The notes under the pieces: generated by a model
The model's input: the letters and a program-made list of their open reading frames with translations, nothing else
Database searches by the model: none
What the model was told of the DNA's origin: nothing
Made by a program: the position numbers and the translations under genes
Origin: Asterella californica
Taxonomy: Eukaryota; Streptophyta; Marchantiopsida; Marchantiales; Aytoniaceae
DNA length: 64,000 nt
Assembly: GCA_036924285.1 (NCBI GenBank)
Contig: JAYKYS010000005.1
Location: 3,968,001 to 4,032,000, forward strand
Direction of reading: 5' to 3'
Part shown: positions 40,231 through 50,799 of the stretch, piece by piece
Numbering within the stretch: the first letter of the stretch is position 1
Layout of the letters: every line of letters starts with the position of its first letter

Positions 40231-40808
40231 GAAGGATTTTTTTTTCATTGTGTATGTAGTCGTAAAAGAAGCTGCCATACAGCTTATCAAGCTTGGTAGG
40301 AGCTAAGTTGGACCTATGCTTGACAAGCTGCCCCCTAGCTTGGGATAAAATATCACCTTGAAGGAGGCGAAAAGTTATAGAATGTAGAGCTCACCGAGAG
40401 GAGCGACTTTGTGCTTTTGGTTGCGAGAAAAAGCGTCTTAGGCAATAGTTAGTACGAGTCTTAAGTCATGAAAAATACGAAAAAGAGAAATCTGTCGATT
40501 ATAGCTCGTGACTCGGGCTTATGATCTGACAGCGTGATTGTGTAGTTGTTCACAAGTACTATAGATTTGACTCCTCATTCACTAAAAACGAGTGGTACGG
40601 AGAAGTTCGTGTAAGAAAATCTAGTAAAGACTTTACAGAAAATTTTCTTCAGAAATAAGGATATGTACAAACTTTGTTTATCTTTTAAACGGAAGCACAA
40701 GCCATCCCAGTGATAGGGCGTCTGCCTATGAGGAAAGTGGTATCAGAATCAATTATCCATGGCCTTTGTTTCCTATTCCGGCATGTTGACCTCCAGGAAA
40801 GGAGTCTA
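40230..40808. other. Unrelated segment between RT and 3' LTR, with primer-site-like word
   Basis: After the RNase H start, homology to the other family A copy ends. The segment is non-coding. At 40,739 it has GTGGTATCAGAATC, close to the plant initiator-Met tRNA primer site (TGGTATCAGAGC). It could therefore be the LTR plus primer site of another retroelement inserted here and then truncated. It ends at a purine-rich AGGAAAGGAG just before the 3' LTR, which could be the family A polypurine tract. Confidence 0.4.
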
Positions 40809-41461
40809 TGTTGGATATGCAGCCACGTCCTGCATATCTAGGAGCGGGAGACCAGTATCTCTCTTAATCGTGGGCTTCCTGCCTAAGCCTCTGCATGCCA
40901 TCTTGAATATACCATGGGAAATACTTGGTGCACATATGGAGGGCTGTAAGCCCTGTGGGGCAGCCTCATAAGTGTTGGGGCTTCGGTCTACATTGGATGG
41001 CTTGTGGTATATTTAAGGTGACATCAAGAGCACGGGGAAACTTTTATTAAATAAAGGGCCAGCTTAGCTAAGTGGCTGCTTTGATAAGTAGTTGTACGTA
41101 TAAGGACAATAGGGGGTCAGCTTAGCTAGGGACTTATCTTTAAGTAAATCAACCTGTGATAGTTTTTGACGGAGACTTTTACAGAGAATTGACAGAAGAG
41201 AGAGGAGACGCGCGTAGGAGAGAGAGGAGAGATTTTTGACGATTGAAGTTTTTGATGGTGGAGTCAACACTGAAATAAAGTTTATTTGAGTCTTGAAAGG
41301 CCTATATGTGTATCTGAGTGTTTGATTTGTATTTGGCGGACTCAAGAGGCAAAATTTATGAGTTATCATCGCCTGCAGCAGTCTGTCTTCTTTTTGATCG
41401 TTCTCCTGATCAATCACAGTTAGGAGGTCTGCCCTCCCCAAGAAAGACTCTCGTCACGACA
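40809..41461 (+). repeat. 3' LTR of the family A element
   Basis: It starts TGTTGGATATGCAGCCACG and ends GTCACGACA, matching the 5' LTR with many differences. The first 250 bp diverge most, with several indels. It is preceded by the purine-rich GGAAAGGAG. Confidence 0.8.
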
Positions 41462-43719
41462 ACGTCAAAAGCACAACAAGCAAGACTCTATTGCCGCAGG
41501 CTTAAGGATTTTGATTTAGGCGCGGGGGCTTAGATTAGGCCAGTTTTGCTAAGGCACAGAAATCCTCCTTCTCCCTCCTCCTCGTTCGCGGAAGGATAAA
41601 GGCTAAGGACCATTGAACAATTCGTACCCACAGGTACGGTGTCGTAAGACGTGAAGTATGGTCTGGGAATACACGGGGTATTGGGCTGTGGAGAGATACA
41701 ATAGGACCTAGGACCTAATCGATGAAAACTTACGCTCTCAATATCTAATCTATCAGTCTTTTGTCTTGGTTACTAATAATCTAACCCGACCCAAGTGCAA
41801 CACATGTGCGTCACACAAACGACTTGGAGCTCAATCTTATTCTATGTACAAGCAGGGGCCATACACGATACATGTCTGCTTTAGACCCCAGAGCACTTTT
41901 CGTACAATCTTTCAGCAATATCCACCTCACTACCTCTTTTCGGTAAATTGCCTAAATGTTAGACTCTAGCTTTCTACTGTCCTCTGAGACGAGCTTCGTT
42001 CAAAAAGAAGTCCACAGCAAAAGACGGCCTACTATACAAGCTTCCCAACGTTACAAGGCATATGAGTAGCAAACAACCAAAGCTGGAGCGTGACATCGAA
42101 GATAACGGTACCTCGTAGTTGAGGATTTCTAATCGGTGACTTTAGCAAGACGTGACACTTCGCTGATCATGGTCACTGTGTCAATCTCACAATACGGCTT
42201 CCTCGTCGTCCTTGCAGCACGTCCAAGAAGTCCACCTCCAATCCTCAAGTCGTTTTTGTTCAAGACCAACCAAGAGATTTAGGCGAAATCTCTCTTCGTC
42301 TTCCTCCCGTCACGCTGTAAACTCAACTTTGACAATCTCGTGCTCCCACCTCGATAATCCAATTGGGCTCAAACTTCACAAGAAATCCCCTCTGACCCTT
42401 CTCTACTACTGTATGAAATTTCAACCTCAGATCTCAAATCGACTGTCCGCAATGGATCAAGCCACCCGCATGTGCTAACCTATGAGCTTTACATACCCGA
42501 TGCCTAAAATCCTAGATCTCTACACATTCTCTTACCCAAATGAGCTGAAATTTCACATATGATTAGCTGATAGGGCACACTCTCATCCTGGAAAGTTTCA
42601 CTCAGAGAAATCCCATGTTCACGGAGCAACTCAAACTTTGAATCCAAAGAAAATTGATTTACTCATGTCTCTCAACTGTAACAGCCAACTTCAGTCGACC
42701 AATTCGAGAGCAAATCAAACTCAAATGTAGGACTATTTTACATCAATGTAACCAGCATGGCGTGAACTACTCGATCCCCTTGACAACTCCTAAAGATCAC
42801 CTCTCAAACTCTCGGATCACTCGAAAACGTCACTCGGGATATCGATTTGACCCCCTGACTTTGAACGTCCATCACTCTCTCCTCAAAACTCAAAATCGGC
42901 CGATCTCCGCCTCTAGAGTGTAGCCCGGCTTGAGAGCTTTCCAACAAGATCCCTCACTCCTCGAATGACCCCCGAGAAGACCTCCAAAATGCTATAGTCG
43001 TCTGTGAAACTTGAATGAAGTTCATTGGTTGAGAGTAGACCAATAAGAAAAGAGATCTGAAAACCACTTTTTCTCTACTTGGTACTCTAGGACAAACTAT
43101 AACTCTAATACTCCCTCACGCCTTCAAAGCATCGGCCTCAACCTTAGGGTAATCACTCTCGTTGAACTATAGAGATCATACTTAACACGTAAGATTTAAT
43201 ACAAAGTCAAGATGACGACCTTGAACTGATCTACAATGAAAGGTATTACAAAAGAGAATGGAGAAGCCATCACTTGATTACAATACTCCTCGCCAAAGTT
43301 CTTTGCGATCCACGCACGATGACTGATTTTCCGCCGACAGTGACATTGAATATCCACCCAAACATTGAAGGGGACGTTGGCTGGAAAGTTGAGGTCCATT
43401 CACCCCGTCAAAGTAAGATATACACTGTTAGGTCTTAGTTCTCCTCGTACGTGACGATTGGTAGGATCACCAGAGTAGGCGAATCCATCATCGTCCCCAT
43501 GAACTCTTCTCCAAAATAAGCGACGAACCACTATCGAAAGTGATCCGCGGTGGATGCAGTGAAGCTTGATATGAAATAAGTTCGGAAATGAAAGATTTGG
43601 AACTCGATTCAGTCCTCCATCCATAAATACAACTCTTGCAGTTTCTCACTTATCACGTAAGACACTAAGACACACTCGTGAAATCCACACAAAGAAGAAT
43701 GTCTCACGAACCTTCGATC
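41462..43719. other. Spacer between two retroelements
   Basis: No gene or known domain is recognised in 2.26 kb. Several short frames exist on both strands without similarity I can name. It is C/T-rich on the plus strand (many CTC and CAACT words), and might be part of a further retroelement leader or LTR, but I found no matching partner in the window. Its right end, GATC, is the left half of the target duplication of the next element. Confidence 0.5.
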
Positions 43720-44632
43720 TGTAAACCCTCCGTGGTCCTATCGATTAACTACCCCCTGATCTCTCAACCTCCACGATCGTCATCCACGAATCTGCAACAT
43801 GTCGGGCCTGTCTCTCACTCAGGGGTCACCTCTGATGACTTTGAGGAAGCACACCATGAACTTGAAGGGAAAATGATGAGTTCACTCATTCATACACCCA
43901 CAAACTTATCAACTAAAAATCTCCTTAAACACATCAACTAAAATCCTCCATTCTAACGACGTCTCTCAAGTTCTCACATGCTAAAAATATCCCACACTCT
44001 CTATATTACTCAAGTTGTCATTACGACAATGTGAAAACAAGGATGAGGAGCTCTTCTCTACTCCTCTATTTATACATTCTAGGTTTTTACTTTGGTACCC
44101 TCGGTAACTCAGCCGTAACTACTTTTACCGAGTTTTACTAAGATATTACTTAAGGTAAAAGCATTGATCACATGGGCTTTTTACCTTTTCACATGGGCTT
44201 ATTCCTTCAAAGTCAACAACTTCTAGAAGGATTCTGGAATATTCTCAAGGAATCTCGAATTTCCACCCCCCCCTCTACACTAGGACCCACTAAAAAGGAA
44301 ACATGTGGAATCTCTTCTTGTTTTTAATGCCCACAAAGTCCACAACTTTAATCCAACCACTAATATCAAGTCAAAAAGGAGATAAGGGATACTTTCCACC
44401 TCCTTTCTACCTTTTAGACAAGATGACAAGATAGTAGTGCTCACTCTTTAGCAAATATCTGAATTCTGCCAAAAGTACAGCTAAGTTTAACCATAACTAA
44501 CTTTTAGCTAGTCATGACTAATTTGATACATCCTTAAAGTACTTTGGCAGCCAATAAACATTCTCAACACTTAGTTATAACTAAACACCTTACTAATAGA
44601 CAAACTTCCTATGTGTAACATAGGTCGTTACA
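43720..44632 (-). repeat. 3' LTR of the Tat-like element
   Basis: Plus-strand start TGTAAACCCTCCGTGG, end GTCGTTACA. Compared with 51,564-52,475 I count about five substitutions (for example CGTGG against CGCGG, GATGACTTT against GATGGCTTT) and one base in the C-run near 44,270. It is preceded by GATC at 43,716-43,719. Confidence 0.95.
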
Positions 44633-45550
44633 TTTTACCCCCGGACTAAATTTTCGCTCCGTCCTCGGAGTGAAGAGAGAACTTTCGTCGATGAAACAAC
44701 TCAACTTGTCATGATTTACTCGATCAAATCTCCTTCCTCCCAGCTCCTGAAGGTCATATGTGAAGTTGCTCCACACCTTATCTACAACAAAAGGACCAAA
44801 ATATCTCGGAAGAAACTTCTTCCTAGCCCTCTTGAATCTGATAGCATCATACAACATAACCCAATTTCCGACTTGAAAAGGTTTTACCTCCCTCTTGCCC
44901 AACCGTTTGTCGTAACTCTTCTTTTGATACGCCTGAGCTCGTTCCATCCGGATCATTGCTACCGCTCGGGTCTCTTCCAACTCCATGAGTTGCTCCCTTC
45001 TTGATCTGACCACGTCTTCTCCTCTCGACCTCTTCAACTTTCGTTGAATAGTTTGAAAAGTATCCAATTCGAATTGGATCGGCAACTTGGACTCCACTCC
45101 ATAAACCAGTCGAAATGGAGAGTACCCAGTAGAAGTCTTTGTTGTCGTTCGATACTCCCATAAGATGGCATGTAGCCTCTTATCCCAAGTATGTTTCGCA
45201 GTTTCAACACCAACATCTTTGGCGAGCATCATACAAAGTGTAAGATTGGTCTTCTCCGCAAGACCATTAGCATTTGGTTTGTATGAGGTCGTTACTCGTG
45301 GCTTGATAAAAAAGTGTTGTAGCATAGCAGTAGTCATGCTCCCTACAAACTCTCCTCCTCTATATGAGACCAACTCTAACGGACATCCAAATCTCGTGAT
45401 GATCCTCTCCCATAGGAATCTATCGACTTCTGTTTCATTGGTCTCTCTCAAAGGTCTAGCCTCTACCCACTTGGTACAATAGTCAGTGGCGACTACAATG
45501 TATCTATTGCCTCGAGGTGTCTTATTAAGAGGACCTACAAAGTCAATACC
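44609..45550 (-). pseudogene. Integrase core and C-terminus of the Tat-like element
   Basis: After the TGA the same frame continues (GIDFVGPL, first catalytic Asp; TDYCTKWVEA) into LVSYRGGEFVGS. Related integrases read SDRGGEF here, so the second catalytic aspartate appears replaced by tyrosine. The glutamate is present in ANGLAEKTN. The C-terminal domain has NWVMLYD, RYFGPFVVDKV and FDRVNHDKLS, with no chromodomain. The stop (ending CNDLCYT) lies 24 bases inside the 3' LTR, so the frame crosses the polypurine tract. With Asp lost, strand transfer should fail. Confidence 0.8.
44633..44644 (-). other. Polypurine tract of the Tat-like element
   Basis: The minus strand reads CCGGGGGTAAAA immediately before the 3' LTR start (TGTAACG). 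Position and purine content fit the plus-strand primer. The integrase frame passes through it. Confidence 0.7.
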
Positions 45551-46441
45551 TCATTTCTCAAACGGCCCTAATACTGGAATTGATCTTAACGGAGGTGTTC
45601 TAGTAGACTTTAGAGCAAATGCTTGACATACGTCACAAGTTTTGCAATAGTCTAAACACTCTTTGAAAATCCCTCTCCAGTGATAACCCGCATCCAAAAT
45701 CTTGAAGGCTGTTATCTTACCAGCAAAGTGACCTCCGCAAATAGTTCCGTCGTGAAACTCGTGCATTAGCTTGAATGCCTCCTTCTGACCAACTGCTCTC
45801 CTTAGTAACCCATCTGCTCCTTGATGAAACAGAATTCCCTCCACCATGGTGTAAGGTTTGCATCTCTTGATCAACGCGTTACGTTCTCGGGTATGCATAC
45901 CTTCTGGAAAAGAGCCATCTACAAGGAAACTCCAGATTTCCTTGTACTCGTCCGGTATCTCCTCGATGCTTGTGATGGTCATCAGATGCTCGTCTGGAAA
46001 TGAATCATCAAACGGTTCTTCTCCCTCATCATCATAAGCCCTTGACAAAAGATCAGCATTCGCATGCTTCTTCACTGGTCTATCTTCGATCACATAATCG
46101 TATTCTGTTAGAAGGATCTTCCAACGAGCAATACGACCTTCGGCATTAGGCTTATTAAAGATATACTTTAAAGCCTTGTGATCTGTGACTATGGAAAATT
46201 TCCCTCCTAGCAATTAGTGTCGAAATTTCTTCAATCCAAAGATCACCGCTAATCCTTCTCGTTCAGTCACGGAGTAATTCTTCTCCGCTGGAACCATCTG
46301 CCTACTAGCATAAGCTATAGGATGATCATGCCCATCTCCATCTAGCTGACTTAATGTACATCCGATTGCTACATTGGAGGCATCCGTATACAGAATAAAT
46401 GCTTTACTCCACTCAGGTTTAGCAAGTATAGGAGCTGTCAT
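45551..46441 (-). pseudogene. RNase H and integrase zinc domain of the Tat-like element
   Basis: The first frame (46,441-46,214) gives the RNase H start, FILYTDASNVAIGCTLSQ, and YASRQM. It ends at a TAA after KKFRH. The second (46,213-45,551) resumes in the same frame with FSIVTDHKALKYIF and DLLSRA, then the integrase zinc-binding domain (HEFHDGT then CGGHFAG; YCKTCDVCQ). It ends in TGA after GPFEK, where the neighbouring frame continues immediately with GIDFVGPL. Two single-base nonsense changes thus split an otherwise collinear region. Confidence 0.8.
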
Positions 46442-47226
46442 AATGCCTTTTTCAGCTCCTCAAATGCTTCCTTTGCCTTCTGATCATGCACTATCAAGTC
46501 AAAATCAACTCCCTTCTTCATGTACATAGTCAAAGCTATTGCTTTGTTTGAGAAGGAAAAGACAAACCTACGATAATATCCAACCATGCCAAGAAACTGC
46601 CTCAACTTTGTCAAGTTGATCGGAAATGGAAGATCCACAATCTTCTTCACCTTCTCAGGATCTACCGCAATCCCATTCTTGGAAATGATGTGCCCTAACA
46701 GCAGACCTTCTTCGCAGCCAAAGATGCACTTCTCTGGATTTAGAGAAGCGTTGGCTTGCTCCAACCGCTGCAAAACTTTGATCACATGATCAAAGTGGTC
46801 CTCCTTTCGTCCGTACACACAGAAATCGTCAATGAAATCCCGAACAAACTTCCTTATGAATGGTTCAAACACCTTGTTCATGAACCTTTGAAACGTGACC
46901 GGAGCATTACACAATCCGAATGGCATCACCCGAAATGCAAATGTTCCCCAAGGAGTAGTGAAAGTAGTCAACTGTTGGTACTCCTGTGCTATCTTGATCT
47001 GGTTATACCCACTATAACCATCACCAAAGCTGTACCACTCATGACCAGCAACTTCCTCCAAAATCTCATCTATAAATGGTAGAGGATAATAATCCTTCTT
47101 GGTAACTGCATTCAGCTTCTTATAGTCTATGCACACTCGCAGCTTACCATTCTTCTTCTTGACAATCACAATGGGTGAAACCCATTCTGAGTTCTCCACC
47201 TCATAGATGAAACTCACCTCCTTCAA
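46438..47226 (-). pseudogene. Reverse transcriptase of the Tat-like element
   Basis: A 262-codon frame with the complete RT core: WVSPIVIVKKKNGKLRVCIDY, YPLPFIDEILEEVAGHEWYS, GYSGYNQIKIA, TPWGTFAFRVMPFGLCNAP, then DFIDDFCVYG as the catalytic box (FIDD instead of the common YLDD), followed by LGHIISKNGIAVDPEK and LRQFLGMVGYYRRF. Both catalytic aspartates are present, so this domain alone looks intact. A one-base frame change at about 46,440 separates it from the RNase H frame. It would copy element RNA into cDNA in cytoplasmic particles. Confidence 0.85.
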
Positions 47227-48566
47227 CTTGTCAAGTCTATCTCCTCCTTGACCATCATTGCCGTTGTGGGATTTACCCTTCTCTGCTTCTGTCGAACTGG
47301 TCTTGCGTGCTCCTCCAATTCGATTCGATGAGTCTCGAGAGTCACCTCCTTCAAATCCTTGTAGCTGAAAGCAAACACATGGATATATTTTCGAAATATA
47401 TCTAGGAATCTACTTTTCTCTTCTTGAGTGACATTGATACCAAACTTCAGGGTAGAGAGTCTTCTCACAATCTCTGTCTCACTCAACTCTTCTTTGTCAG
47501 GATCTTTCTCCACTGCTGGTCGAGGCAACAAGTCAATAGCACTAAGCTGATGTAATGATTCATCTCGACCAAATCCTTCGTCCTCAGACGAGGATTCTTG
47601 ATCGTAAGAATCTCCGGTATCTACTTCTGATGCACTCTGATCATCCTCCGTATCAGATTCCCAGTAGTCACTAGTGGGTCTATCAGAGTCAGAAGTCACA
47701 ACTCCAACACCCGAGAGAGGAACTATCACTCTATGATCTCTAGGCCCAATCCGTAAGTATCCCTTGTGCCACCTATCAGTGGTGCGCACAGCTCTCAACC
47801 AAGGCCTACCTAGGAGCAAATCATAACTAGAGTCCTTTAACACTTGAAAGGACATCAACGTTTGAACTCCCATCACAGACACGACCACCTTCTCTAACAC
47901 ACCAAGAGGTCTTACCCGTTGCTTGTTAGCCATCCCCACGACAATGCTAGCCGGGCGAGTTGGTTCCATCCCCAACTTCTTCATCAACCTCTCCGATATG
48001 GCGTTTACAGCCGACCCTCCGTCCACCAATACGTCAGAGACGTAGTGATCATTCAATCGGACTTCAATCTTTGAAGCCCTAGTGCATACCTCTGAAGCAT
48101 GCACATCCACCACACCAACTCCCACAGACTTTGATGTCTTGCTCTTGGTTTTCTTCTTCTTGCTTCTCTTAGAACTCAGTCCTCCTCTGAGTTCCCTTCG
48201 TAAGCTGGGATTAAGTGCGATCAGTTGTCCAACAGTGATGTTGGCTTTCTGAGCACCCACATCTTCAACCACATCATATCCCGCTTGGGAAGATGAAATG
48301 GTGAAATCTGTCATCCCCAGCTTCCTTCTTGGCTCCCTTGGTGTACTCGAAACATTACTCGAACGAGTACTTCTACTAGTTGATTCCTCCATGAAAACCG
48401 GTTCATCAGAAAATCTAGTTCTTTTCCTTTCTTGAGCTAAAAGCTCCACCGGTGCATGAGAAGAGTTTGAACTCTCTCCTTTCTCGTAGATGAGATCTCG
48501 CACGACATCGATAGTAGTCACCCCCTTGTCTCGTCCTTGTGATGGATTTCCTCCACCCACATTCAT
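47223..48566 (-). pseudogene. Protease region of the Tat-like element
   Basis: A 447-codon frame continues the gag frame. A serine- and charge-rich linker is followed by a retropepsin-like domain with the active-site-like LVDGGSAVNAI at about residues 180-190 and the LLLGRPWLRA flap/strand. DGGS in place of DTGS is, as I recall, common in Tat elements, so it is not in itself a lesion. The last 100 residues are acidic and then approach the RT (ELEEHARPVRQKQRR). At about 47,235 a frame change separates it from the RT; relative to the RT frame about five extra bases are present. Confidence 0.75.
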
Positions 48567-49535
48567 TCTGACAGCTTCGGCACCTCTTGCTCCGTTGTTA
48601 GGACAATTTCGCTGGAAATGAGAACCTCCACACGTCCAACAAGTGATTCCTCCAAAGTTACCTTGGTTGCCTCCAAAGTTACCTTGATTTCCTCGGTTGG
48701 GATTGTTGTCCTAACCTCTTTGACCTCCTCCTCCACCTTTGTTCCTCCATTCTCGTAACTGCACCACGTTTATCTTGAGATCCGCAAGAGTATCGATGAT
48801 GCTCTTCAGCTCGGCATGAAAATCAGAGGTGGCAGTAGACATCGTTGTTGGGACAAATGGTCTTGGCACCATCGTTGGAGTAGGAGTTGACGTTGAAGCA
48901 ATCACCAATTGTGATGGTGCACGTGCGATCATTGTGGCTACACTAGGAGTCGGAGTCGACACCAGAGCAGCATGATGAGGTTGGATGATATCTCCTTCAT
49001 CCAAACTCTCTTCCATGTTTGTCACAATCTTGATGGCCTCCGCTTTGGTTGTTGGCTTCTCGTACCTCACTTGGGTTCGAATTGAAGGTCTCAACCCTCC
49101 CACCAAGTTCTTGGTCAACACTGCTCCAATCCCCGCCATCGTTAGCTCCACATTGTCTCCACTCTTCCGTAGGACCGTCCGAAACCGTTGCTCCAACTTA
49201 TCCACCCTTTCGGCATATTGCCGAACTTTCTCGTCGTCCCGTTGCTTCAAATGAGTAAGCTCCACCATGAGCTTCTCATAACTCTCTTCTGGAAGAAATT
49301 CTTCGATGAGTGCATTACTTAACGTCTCCCATGTGTCCTCAACTGCACCAGGTGTCTTGCTCTTCACTCGGTCGTCATACCACGTAAGAGCAAAATCTTC
49401 TAAAAACTCTGGCAGTAACAACACCCATTCTTCCTTCCTTCTCACGTTGTTTCCGATGCAACCCCTTTTGAAGTCTCGTACAAATGGTTCTACATCTTCA
49501 TTGTCCTTCCCATGAAACACTGGTAACTTCCCCAT
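48567..49535 (-). pseudogene. Gag of the Tat-like element, with internal TAG
   Basis: It starts with ATG at 49,535 (MGKLPVFHGKDNEDVEPF) and runs 274 codons through a capsid-like domain (FALTWYDDRVK, TLSNALIEEFLPEE, KQRDDEKVRQYAERVDKLEQ) to a TAG at 48,711-48,713. The same frame continues with an N/G-rich linker and a knuckle at 48,641-48,603 that is spaced C-x2-C-x3-H-x4-C, one residue shorter than usual. It then flows directly into the protease frame. The TAG either inactivates the copy or is read through; the upstream codon context is AGA GGT. Gag would build the particle around element RNA. Confidence 0.75.
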
Positions 49536-49747
49536 CTTGTAACTTTCTTTCTACCCTTCTAATTTTTGTGCAATAACTACTCGCTAAAAGAGTACGAACA
49601 TCATCAATTCCATTCGCGAATAATCTACCGTAGGTAAAATGAAAGGAAATGGTTGTAACAACACCTCTTGTGCCATCTCTTCTCCCAAGATAATCATGAG
49701 CCTGAGTCGCATCACCGTCTTCTCCACCATCCGAATGACGATCTCCA

Positions 49748-50224
49748 TCACAACTCAGCTGAGTCCTCTTTTGAAGTCGACAACTTTTCTGTCTCAGCTC
49801 TTTGAGTCTCGTCCAACTTCTCGACTACTGACGTAAGTAAGGCGGCCACATCGACGCACTTGTGTCCTCTGGATAGATCACCCACTCCACAACTTGGACA
49901 AGGATCTTCGCCTAGAAGATGAATTGGTGCTGGTGACGATGGACCCACTCGAAGACTTAAATCAGTAAACTCCCGCTTCCCTTTAGCTCTCTCGGTTCTG
50001 ATTCTAGTTGGACAATTCACTACTTTGTGTCCCAACACTCTACAGAAATAACACCACAAGTCGGTTTCTACTCTTCTCCTCGGAGATTCTACTTGAGGTT
50101 TAGTACTAGGGTTTTCAAACTCGACGATAATCTCTCTCGAACTTTCTCCGACACTTACTATGACATCTAAACCTTGAGGAAAGTTTCTAAGTCTAACTTT
50201 CCAATCTTTTGAATTTCCACTCAT
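49748..50224 (-). CDS. Extra ORF 2 upstream of gag, CCHC zinc-knuckle protein
   Basis: About 158 codons on the sense strand from the ATG at 50,224 (MSGNSKDWKVRLRNF). At 50,053-50,012 it encodes a canonical zinc knuckle, CYFCRVLGHKVVNC (C-x2-C-x4-H-x4-C). A second cysteine pair (CPSCG) lies further on, and the tail is rich in E, K and S. The main gag has its own knuckle, so this would be a second nucleic-acid-binding protein. It ends about 210 bp before the gag ATG in another frame. Function is not known; an accessory RNA-binding protein is inference. Confidence 0.55.
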   Translation of the reverse strand: MSGNSKDWKVRLRNFPQGLDVIVSVGESSREIIVEFENPSTKPQVESPRRRVETDLWCYFCRVLGHKVVNCPTRIRTERAKGKREFTDLSLRVGPSSPAPIHLLGEDPCPSCGVGDLSRGHKCVDVAALLTSVVEKLDETQRAETEKLSTSKEDSAEL

Positions 50225-50362
50225 GTTGCACCTTCTCAACCATTAAGTGGACAAAATATCATAGAGGAAAATAATTCTACCTCACTTTCTTAACTCTTAC
50301 GAGCTTTATATTGGAAATCGTGTATTATACATGCTATACACGAAATAAAATCTAATCTAAAA

Positions 50363-50680
50363 TTAACTATCGAAGATATGATCCTCCTCACCATCGTTTG
50401 TACTAATCACAACAGACATCTTGAACTCACTCTTGTAAGGATCCAACTCTACTTCACCAGGAGCATTCGCGGCCTCCACAGTGAATGATGCTTTAAACTC
50501 GGCTTTCTTCAAATCTGTGCCAATGGTCGCGGAAGCTTCTTCGTATAGGGTAAAGAGGGCACCCCAAGTGCTATAGATGCGGGTTTGTAACTCATCTATA
50601 CTTAACTTGGGCTTCTCCGTCTCTGTTCGAACTCCTAAACGTCTCTTCTTCCACCTCGTCATTCGAACTGGATTCCCCAT
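50363..50680 (-). CDS. Extra ORF 1 upstream of gag in the Tat-like element
   Basis: This is a 105-codon frame on the element's sense strand, opening with ATG (MGNPVRMTRWKKRRLG). It is basic at the N terminus and acidic at the C terminus (DGEEDHIFDS). I recognise no family. The MG start could allow myristoylation, but that is only inference. It shares its reading frame with the second extra ORF, 120 bp downstream, and is in a different frame from gag. It may be an accessory product like the extra ORFs of some Tat/Ogre elements, or part of a longer spliced product. Confidence 0.45.
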   Translation of the reverse strand: MGNPVRMTRWKKRRLGVRTETEKPKLSIDELQTRIYSTWGALFTLYEEASATIGTDLKKAEFKASFTVEAANAPGEVELDPYKSEFKMSVVISTNDGEEDHIFDS

Positions 50681-50799
50681 GGTATCTTCAAGACCTCCTT
50701 GTATGCCGAAACGTATATCTCTTAGTTGGTAAGAGATCTCTCCAAGATTTTTGTGGTCTCCAGTAGCTCAACCTCCAAGCTACTAAATCATGAAGTTTC

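Larger units (their letters stand above)
35186..41461 (+). mobile_element. Family A LTR retrotransposon with both LTRs, decayed
   Basis: Two direct repeats of about 640 bp (35,186-35,819 and 40,809-41,461) begin TGTTGGATATGCAGCC and end CACGACA. They flank plus-strand gag (from 35,886), protease (37.8-38.5 kb) and RT (39.2-40.2 kb). The LTRs differ by many substitutions and indels, so the insertion is old. RNase H is cut short near 40,230, and integrase is missing, replaced by about 550 bp of unrelated sequence. Both repeats are also preceded by GGAGTCTA, so the true LTR start may lie slightly upstream. No target-site duplication was found. No standard primer site follows the left LTR. Confidence 0.8.

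Noticed and set aside
47223..48566. DGGS in the Tat-like protease as an inactivating change
   Set aside because: DGGS is, as I recall, common in this lineage, so I did not count it among the lesions.
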